From an uncultured Pelagibacteraceae bacterium (GTDB lineage: Bacteria > Pseudomonadota > Alphaproteobacteria > Pelagibacterales > Pelagibacteraceae), in NCBI GenBank assembly GCA_902615975.1, contig CACMRC010000003.1:1-57832 (forward strand): a stretch of 57,832 nucleotides of DNA, read 5' to 3'. Position 1 is the stretch's first letter; every line of letters begins with the position of its first letter. A program made the translations under genes and the position numbers. The notes under the pieces were generated by a model, which ran no database searches, was not told the DNA's origin, and saw only the letters and a program-made list of their open reading frames with translations. Positions 52,359-57,832 of this stretch are shown one piece after another.

Positions 52359-54941
52359 ATGAATCTAGTCATAGTTGAAAGCCCTGCTAAAGCGAAAACA
52401 ATTAATAAGTATTTAGGTGATAACTATACCGTTTTAGCAAGCTATGGTCATATTAGAGATCTTCCTTCAAAAAATGGATCAGTTGATCCTGATCAAAATT
52501 TTAAAATGGAATGGGAAGTTGATAGCTTTTCAAAAAAATATTTAAAAGAAATTACTGATGCTGCGAAAGATTCTTCAAAAATAATTCTTGCTACTGACCC
52601 AGATCGTGAGGGTGAGGCAATAGCATGGCATGTAAAAGAGTATTTAAATGAAAAAAAACTTTTAAAGGATAAAGAAATTGAACGTGTGGTATTTAACGAA
52701 ATAACAAAAAAAGCTGTCACACATGGTATTGAAAATCCAAGACAGATAGAGCCCTTATTAGTCGATGCATACATGGCTAGAAGAGCACTAGATTATTTGG
52801 TAGGATTTAATATATCACCAATACTTTGGACTAAACTACCTGGTTCAAAATCTGCAGGTAGAGTTCAATCTGTTGCATTGAAATTGATCACTGAAAGAGA
52901 GCATGAAATTGAATTATTCAAGCCTGAAGAATTTTGGACATTAAGTATTAATTTTCAGGATAAAAACAAAAGCAACATTACAGCAAGTATTTCTCAACTT
53001 GATGGAGAAAAAATTGAAAAATTTTCATTTAAAAATAAAGAAGAAATTGGGAAGGCAATTGATAATATTAGGAACAAAAAATTTAACATAACTGATATTT
53101 CCTCAAAAGTTGTTAGCAGAAATCCCTCAGGACCCTTTACTACTTCAACACTTCAGCAAGTTGCCTCTAGTAGATTAGGTTTTGGAGCATCAAGAACAAT
53201 GCAAATAGCACAAAAACTTTATCAAGGAATAGAAATTGAAGGAGATACAGTTGGGTTAATTACATATATGAGAACGGATGGAACTAATTTGTCAGCTGAT
53301 GCTGTTACTGATTTTAGAAATTTTATTAAAAAAGAATATGGTAACGAATACTTGCCAGAAAACCCAAATAATTACTCAGGAAAAAAAGCAAAAAACGCTC
53401 AGGAAGCTCATGAAGCAATAAGACCAACTGATATTAATAGAAATCCAGACTCTATTAAAAAGTATTTAAGTTCTGACCAGCAAAAATTATATTCTTTAAT
53501 TTGGTCTAGAGCTCTATCGTCTCAAATGGAAACAGCAAAATTTGACAGAAATACAATAACAATTGAGTCTGAAGACGGTAAAACTATATGTAAATCAAGC
53601 GGATCGGTTTTGAAATTTGATGGATTTTTAAAAGTTTATTCAAATCAGAGCAAAGATGATGATGAGCAAATTTTACCTGAGATGTCAAAAGGACCAATTA
53701 ATATAGAAGCTCTTATTGATGAACAACATTTTACCCAACCTCCCCCACGTTACTCTGAGGCGAGTTTGGTTAAAAAATTGGAAGAGTTAGGAATTGGAAG
53801 ACCTTCAACTTATGCAAGTATCATTTCAACAATAGCAAATAGAGGTTATGCTGAAATAGTTAACAAAAGATTTTTTCCAACTGATAGAGGTAAATTAATT
53901 TCTGCGTTTTTAGAAAAACTATTTTCAAAGTATGTAGATTATAACTTTACAGCTGGACTAGAGGATCAGCTAGATGAAATAACTTCTGGAAAAGAAAGTT
54001 GGTTAAAAGTCTTAGAAATGTTTTGGAAAGATTTTAATAGTAATGTTTCAGAGGTAAAAGAAAAAAGAACTAGAGAAGTTTTAGATCTTTTAAATGAAAG
54101 TTTGGGAGCATTGATATTTGACACTGATAAAGAAGGAAAGATAGTTAGAAAATGTCAGTTATGTGAAACGGGTTCCCTTAGTTTAAAAAATAGTTTTAGA
54201 GGAGGTGCCTTTATTGGATGTTCAAACTATCCAGAATGTAAATTTACAAGACCACTATCAAAAGCTAAAGCGGCTACTCAATCACAACTTGCTGAACCAA
54301 AATTTCTTGGAAAACACGAAAATGGAAATGATATTTTTCTAAAAAATGGAAGATTTGGTCCTTATCTTCAGTATGAGAAAGTTCTTGAGGAGAATATTGA
54401 TGAAGAAAAACCTAAAAAAAGAAAAAAAACTAAGAAAAAGAAACCTGAAGTTAATGAACTATTGAAAAATGTATCTATACCAAAAGGAATTAAATTAGAA
54501 AGTATTGATTTAGATAAAGCAAAATTTTTATGTTCACTTCCTAAATCATTAGGCGTTAATCCAGAAAATCAAAAAGAAATCACTTTAAATACTGGTAGAT
54601 TTGGACCATATTTAAAGTGTGAAAATAAATCAGCTAGAATAGAAAATGTCGAAGAAATTTTTTCTATAGGATTAAATAGAGCAATTACACTCATAGCTGA
54701 AGCAAAACCTGGAAGGATGTCTTCTTCAATTATAAAAGATTTAGGGGAGCATCCTGAGGATAAAAAGCCAGTCCGAATCATGAAAGGTCAATATGGACCA
54801 TACATAAAATACAAATCTCTAAATGCAACAATCCCAGAGGAAAAAGACCCAGTAGAACTAACAATGGAAGAGGCTCTTATACTAATTGAGAAAAGAAGAG
54901 AATACGATAAAAATAAAAAATCTAAAAAAAAGAAAAAATGA
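52359..54941 (+). CDS. topA: DNA topoisomerase I
   Basis: An 860-residue type IA topoisomerase relaxing negative supercoils. The Toprim domain has LVIVESPAKAKTINKYLG and ATDPDREGEAIAWHV (metal-binding acids), and the nucleophile Tyr is in GLITYMRTDGTNLSADAV. RPTDINRNP and ELGIGRPSTYASIISTI are typical. After the core come one zinc finger (CQLCETGSLSL to CSNYPECKFTRPLS) and three Toprim_Crpt-like repeats, marked by RFGPYLQYE, RFGPYLKCE and QYGPYIKYK, with lysine-rich linkers. A hairpin in the leader (52331-52351) lies just before the start. Confidence 0.97.
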   Translation: MNLVIVESPAKAKTINKYLGDNYTVLASYGHIRDLPSKNGSVDPDQNFKMEWEVDSFSKKYLKEITDAAKDSSKIILATDPDREGEAIAWHVKEYLNEKKLLKDKEIERVVFNEITKKAVTHGIENPRQIEPLLVDAYMARRALDYLVGFNISPILWTKLPGSKSAGRVQSVALKLITEREHEIELFKPEEFWTLSINFQDKNKSNITASISQLDGEKIEKFSFKNKEEIGKAIDNIRNKKFNITDISSKVVSRNPSGPFTTSTLQQVASSRLGFGASRTMQIAQKLYQGIEIEGDTVGLITYMRTDGTNLSADAVTDFRNFIKKEYGNEYLPENPNNYSGKKAKNAQEAHEAIRPTDINRNPDSIKKYLSSDQQKLYSLIWSRALSSQMETAKFDRNTITIESEDGKTICKSSGSVLKFDGFLKVYSNQSKDDDEQILPEMSKGPINIEALIDEQHFTQPPPRYSEASLVKKLEELGIGRPSTYASIISTIANRGYAEIVNKRFFPTDRGKLISAFLEKLFSKYVDYNFTAGLEDQLDEITSGKESWLKVLEMFWKDFNSNVSEVKEKRTREVLDLLNESLGALIFDTDKEGKIVRKCQLCETGSLSLKNSFRGGAFIGCSNYPECKFTRPLSKAKAATQSQLAEPKFLGKHENGNDIFLKNGRFGPYLQYEKVLEENIDEEKPKKRKKTKKKKPEVNELLKNVSIPKGIKLESIDLDKAKFLCSLPKSLGVNPENQKEITLNTGRFGPYLKCENKSARIENVEEIFSIGLNRAITLIAEAKPGRMSSSIIKDLGEHPEDKKPVRIMKGQYGPYIKYKSLNATIPEEKDPVELTMEEALILIEKRREYDKNKKSKKKKK

Positions 54942-55222
54942 AAATAATTAAAATCATAATTTCAGTTTTATTCATTTCTTTATTTAGCTATACATTTTCA
55001 TCTGCTGAGGATTGTTCAAAATATGACAAATTAAGTAAAGATTATGCAAAATGTACATCTGATAAATTAAAGAAAGAAACCTCACAAAAAGCAGAGGAAA
55101 TAAAATCTAAAACTGCAAAGAAAATAGAAGAAAGTAAAAAAAAATTAAAAAACTTTAATTTAAAAGATAAGCTTAATAAATTTAAAAATAGCAAAACTCA
55201 TAAGGAGTTTTCTGAAAAATAA
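54938..55222 (+). CDS. Small exported coiled-coil protein
   Basis: A 94-residue protein with a signal peptide (MKIIKIIISVLFISLFSYTF, cleavage expected near SSA-ED at about residue 23). The mature part carries two cysteines close together (DCSKYDKLSKDYAKC) and then a Lys/Glu-rich segment of probable helix or coiled coil (KKETSQKAEEIKSKTAKKIE and on). No known family. It overlaps topA by 4 bp and ends 1 bp before the RidA gene, so it is very likely translated. The two cysteines could form a disulfide in the periplasm. Confidence 0.75.
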   Translation: MKIIKIIISVLFISLFSYTFSSAEDCSKYDKLSKDYAKCTSDKLKKETSQKAEEIKSKTAKKIEESKKKLKNFNLKDKLNKFKNSKTHKEFSEK

Positions 55223-55223
55223 A

Positions 55224-55685
55224 ATGGATTTTGAAAATAAAATTAAAGAATTAAAGATTAATCTTCCTGATGCAAAACCACCTGTTGGTTCTTATGTTGC
55301 AATAAAAATTGTTGGTAATTTACTTTATATTTCAGGACAAATTTCTATTTCAGAAAATGGTGAATTAATAAAAGGAAAAGTTGGAAAAGATCTATCAGTA
55401 GATGATGGTTACAAAGCAGCTGAAAGATGTGGTTTAAGTATAATATCGCAAGCAAAAGTAGCTTGTCATGGAGATCTTTCTAAAATTAAATCCTGCGTAA
55501 AATTAACAGGTTTTGTCAATTCAACTGATAACTTTACAGATCAACCAAAAGTAATTAATGGAGCTTCTGATTTAATTGCTTCTATTTTTGGTGAAGCAGG
55601 AATGCACACTAGAGCAGCTGTTAGTACAAATAGCTTACCACTTGGCGTGTCTGTTGAAGTTGATGCAATTTTTGAGTTAAATTAA
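55224..55685 (+). CDS. RidA-family (YjgF/YER057c/UK114) protein
   Basis: A 153-residue RidA-family protein. Classic members deaminate reactive enamine/imine intermediates from PLP enzymes. NLLYISGQISISENGELIKG, KVGKDLSVDDGYKAAERCGL and VKLTGFVNSTDNFTDQPKVI can be followed, as can the C-terminal MHTRAAVSTNSLPLGVSVEV, where the Arg that binds the carboxylate is kept. It is longer than classical RidA (about 130) and belongs to the longer bacterial subgroup whose function is less clear. Last gene of the ruvX-topA run. Confidence 0.9.
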   Translation: MDFENKIKELKINLPDAKPPVGSYVAIKIVGNLLYISGQISISENGELIKGKVGKDLSVDDGYKAAERCGLSIISQAKVACHGDLSKIKSCVKLTGFVNSTDNFTDQPKVINGASDLIASIFGEAGMHTRAAVSTNSLPLGVSVEVDAIFELN

Positions 55686-55686
55686 A

Positions 55687-56985
55687 TTATCTTCCAATTC
55701 CAAAATATTTAAATCCTAGTTTTTTAATTTTATTTGGTGAATAAATATTTCTCATATCATAAATAATAAGTTTTTTATTTTTTGAAAATTTTTTGAAATT
55801 AATTGATTTAAAATCGTTCCATTCCGTATGTATGATTGCGATATCTGATCCTTTGATTGATTCCTTTATTGAATTAGAAAATTCAACATTTTTTAATTTT
55901 TTAAATTCTTTTTTTGATCCTGTAGGATCATAATATTTAATTTTTGCACCTTTTTTGGATAAAAATGGAATTAATTTCAGGCTAGACGAGTCTCTCATAT
56001 CATCAGTATTTGCTTTAAAAGTTACACCTAAAAAGGATACAACTTTATTTTTAATTTTATTATTTAAAATCAAACTCACTCTTTTAGATAATAATTCAGA
56101 TCTTAAATCATTAGATCTGATAACGCTTTTTACAACTGACAAATTAGTTTTGAATTTATCAGCAGTTGAAACTAAAGCTTTGGTATCTTTTGGAAAACAT
56201 GACCCGCCGTATGCAGGTCCAGCTCTTAAAAATCTGCTACCAATTCTTTTATCTAGTCCAATTCCTATTGAGATATCTTCAATATCTATACCTGTTTTTT
56301 CACATAAATTTGATATTTCATTTATAAATGTAATCTTAGTTGCTAAAAAAGCATTTGAAGCATATTTAATTAATTCAGCTGCTCTTCTTTTTGTAGAAAG
56401 AAATTTTGTACCTTTTGATATTAGTGGTGAATATAAACTTTTTAATATTCTCTGGGATTTACTATCATTTGACCCAACTACAACTCTATCTGGATAGATA
56501 AAATCTCTAATAGCCTCACCTTCTCTTAAAAATTCAGGATTAGATACTACTGAAAAAAATTTTTTATTTACTTTTTTAGATATAATTTTTTCAATCTCAT
56601 CACCTGTTGTCACAGGCACAGTCGATTTATTGATTATAATTTTAAATTTTTTAATAGATTGAGATATTTCTTTTGCAACAGCATATACTTGGCTTAAATC
56701 AGCACTATTACTGTTTTTTTTGGTTGGTGTTCCCACACATATAAAAACAATATCTGATTTTTTCACTGAATCTTTTAGGTTTGTTGAAAAATTCAATCTT
56801 TTATTTTTATAGTTTTTTAATACTAACTCTTCTAAACCAGGTTCGTAAATAGGAACAATACCTTTTTTTAAATTGTTAATTTTTTTTAAATCTTTATCAA
56901 CACATATGACATCATTACCTAAATCAGAAAAACAAACGCCACTAACTAAACCAACATAACCTGTGCCAATCATACATAACTTCAT
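55687..56985 (-). CDS. ugd: UDP-glucose 6-dehydrogenase
   Basis: A 432-residue enzyme that oxidises UDP-glucose to UDP-glucuronate with NAD+. The Rossmann motif is MKLCMIGTGYVGLVSGVCFS. IVFICVGTPTKKNSNSADLS, NKSTVPVTTGDEIE and NPEFLREGEAIRDFIYPDRV are diagnostic, and the catalytic Cys is in GPAYGGSCFPKDTKALV. The start ATG 56985 overlaps the galU TGA as ATGA; longer in-frame starts (to 57036) do not fit. With galU it forms a two-step pathway from glucose-1-P to UDP-glucuronate for surface polysaccharide or lipid. Confidence 0.96.
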   Translation of the reverse strand: MKLCMIGTGYVGLVSGVCFSDLGNDVICVDKDLKKINNLKKGIVPIYEPGLEELVLKNYKNKRLNFSTNLKDSVKKSDIVFICVGTPTKKNSNSADLSQVYAVAKEISQSIKKFKIIINKSTVPVTTGDEIEKIISKKVNKKFFSVVSNPEFLREGEAIRDFIYPDRVVVGSNDSKSQRILKSLYSPLISKGTKFLSTKRRAAELIKYASNAFLATKITFINEISNLCEKTGIDIEDISIGIGLDKRIGSRFLRAGPAYGGSCFPKDTKALVSTADKFKTNLSVVKSVIRSNDLRSELLSKRVSLILNNKIKNKVVSFLGVTFKANTDDMRDSSSLKLIPFLSKKGAKIKYYDPTGSKKEFKKLKNVEFSNSIKESIKGSDIAIIHTEWNDFKSINFKKFSKNKKLIIYDMRNIYSPNKIKKLGFKYFGIGR

Positions 56986-57797
56986 ATTTTTCCTATTTCT
57001 TTCGAGGAGTTGATATAGCCACTCATCGTTCCACAATCAAGATACTTACCTTCAAAATTATGAGCTATGAATTTTTCTTTATCATTAATTAATAGCTGTA
57101 TTGCATCAGTAATGTGTATCTCTTTACCTTTACCAGGTTTAAGAGATTTTATTTTTTTAAAAATTGTACGCGGTAATATATATCTTCCAATAACAGCATT
57201 GTTAGATGGTGCCTTTTTTACTGATGGTTTTTCAACTACACCATCAATAAGATAATTTCTTTTATTTAATTTTTTATTAATTTTATATACTCCCCATCTT
57301 GAGACATTATTTTTTTTTACTTTCATAGATGCCATAACTGAAGCTTGATATTTTTTATGAACCTTGATCATTGACTTAGAACAATTTTTTTTAATTATTA
57401 AATCATCTGGTAACAACATTAAAAAATATTTATTTTTAATATATTTTTGTGTCTTAAGAACGGCATCACCTGTGCCCTTTGGAATATTTTGAAAAACAAA
57501 CTTAATTTTACTCTTATATTTAAGTATTTTTTTATATTCATTAATAATTCTAAGATCTTTCTTTTTTTTAATAATATTTTTATAAAATTGATCACTGTAA
57601 AAATATTTTTTAATCATTATTTTTTTAGTAGAGATAATAAAAACAATCTCTTTAATACCTGCATCAATGCATTCATCTAGAATATATTCAATTCCTGGTC
57701 TTCCATTTATAGGTAAAAGCTCTTTAGCAAAAACACTTGTTAAAGGTAATAACCGAGTTCCAAGTCCTGCTAATGGAATAATTGCTTGTTTAATCAT
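56982..57797 (-). CDS. galU: UTP-glucose-1-phosphate uridylyltransferase
   Basis: A 271-residue nucleotidyltransferase making UDP-glucose. The N-terminal signature is AIIPLAGLGTRLLPLTSVFA, with KELLPINGRPGIEYILDECI following. FVFQNIPKGTGDAVLKTQKY and LMLLPDDLIIKKNCSKSMIK (metal-binding Asp pair) are as expected. VVEKPSVKKAPSNNAVIGRY and the late LDCGTMSGYINSSKEIG finish the fold. It is about 20-30 residues shorter than many GalU. The gene is complete, starting 35 bp from the window edge, and overlaps ugd by 4 bp. Confidence 0.95.
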   Translation of the reverse strand: MIKQAIIPLAGLGTRLLPLTSVFAKELLPINGRPGIEYILDECIDAGIKEIVFIISTKKIMIKKYFYSDQFYKNIIKKKKDLRIINEYKKILKYKSKIKFVFQNIPKGTGDAVLKTQKYIKNKYFLMLLPDDLIIKKNCSKSMIKVHKKYQASVMASMKVKKNNVSRWGVYKINKKLNKRNYLIDGVVEKPSVKKAPSNNAVIGRYILPRTIFKKIKSLKPGKGKEIHITDAIQLLINDKEKFIAHNFEGKYLDCGTMSGYINSSKEIGKI

Positions 57798-57832
57798 TTA
57801 AATGTTTTACTTATTAAATATTTTTATACAAA

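Noticed and set aside
53900..54930. Repeats at the 3' end of topA as a tandem DNA repeat
   Set aside because: They are protein-level C-terminal repeats (FGPYL-type) of the topoisomerase with diverged DNA, not a DNA repeat array.
55955..56497. Open frame of 180 codons on plus inside ugd
   Set aside because: It is antisense to the conserved UDP-glucose dehydrogenase and has no recognisable domain; long antisense frames arise easily with this codon bias.
1..57832. CRISPR arrays, insertion sequences, prophage structural genes, rRNA
   Set aside because: I looked for regular repeats with spacers, transposase motifs, capsid/tail genes and rRNA segments and saw none.

Overview
The window is a gene-dense, very AT-rich bacterial chromosome segment. 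I read it as SAR11 (Candidatus Pelagibacter-like alphaproteobacterium). The reasons are heavy A/T codon bias, almost no spacer DNA, alphaproteobacterial gene orders (rplM-rpsI, rpmF-plsX-ihfA-MerR, nrdR-ribDEBH-nusB-thiL, gatCAB), and a metY gene preceded by what look like tandem SAM-II and SAM-V riboswitches, an arrangement reported from Pelagibacter and marine metagenomes. The placement is by recognition; I could not run a phylogeny.

Layout. 1-580: 3' end of glpX and a tRNA-Glu. 600-5200: a probable accessory block directly after the tRNA: GIY-YIG protein, two-domain glycosyltransferase, methyltransferase, tyrosine recombinase, a tiny membrane protein and a minimal MGMT-type protein. A 35-bp dyad beside the recombinase start looks like a recombinase core site or operator. 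A 513-bp gene-poor stretch follows (5194-5706). 5707-10940 (minus): rplM-rpsI-argC-lipoprotein-hom followed by two permeases. 10941-12481: riboswitch-controlled metY. 12511-16871: heme A synthase, chorismate mutase, and the rpmF-plsX-ihfA-MerR-rpmG group, with the cytochrome bc1 chaperone and bamE diverging. 16858-26394 (minus): proton-pumping pyrophosphatase, then thiL-nusB-ribH-ribB-ribE-ribD-nrdR-glyA-rpiB and a 2OG-Fe(II) hydroxylase. 26465-34783: hemB on plus, then on minus recO-rnc-lepB-acpS-pdxJ-pyrE-rsh and folK-smpB-dapA. 34827-42303: lytic transglycosylase, tRNA-Ser(GCT), and the soxBDAG sarcosine oxidase operon. 42306-48963 (minus): nuclease, MATE exporter, trhO, O-methyltransferase, gatBAC. 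49014-55685 (plus): ruvX-pyrB-pseudo-pyrC-plsY-topA-small exported protein-ridA. 55687-57797 (minus): ugd and galU.

How the genes work together. Most are housekeeping: translation (L13, S9, L32, L33, GatCAB, SmpB, two tRNAs), cofactors (riboflavin, thiamine, PLP, heme, folate), amino acids (Arg, homoserine-derived, Met, Lys/DapA), pyrimidines, phospholipid (PlsX, PlsY, AcpS), envelope (BamE, LepB, Slt) and one-carbon metabolism (GlyA, sarcosine oxidase). Many neighbours overlap by 1-8 nt, and several convergent pairs have no spacer at all.

I see no wholly new multi-gene system. The best second looks are the tandem riboswitch, the dyad beside the recombinase, a ppGpp enzyme lacking its middle C-terminal domains, pseudo-enzyme domains in RibB and PyrC, a CATG-shared divergent start, and a missed 56-codon membrane protein coupled to the MGMT gene.
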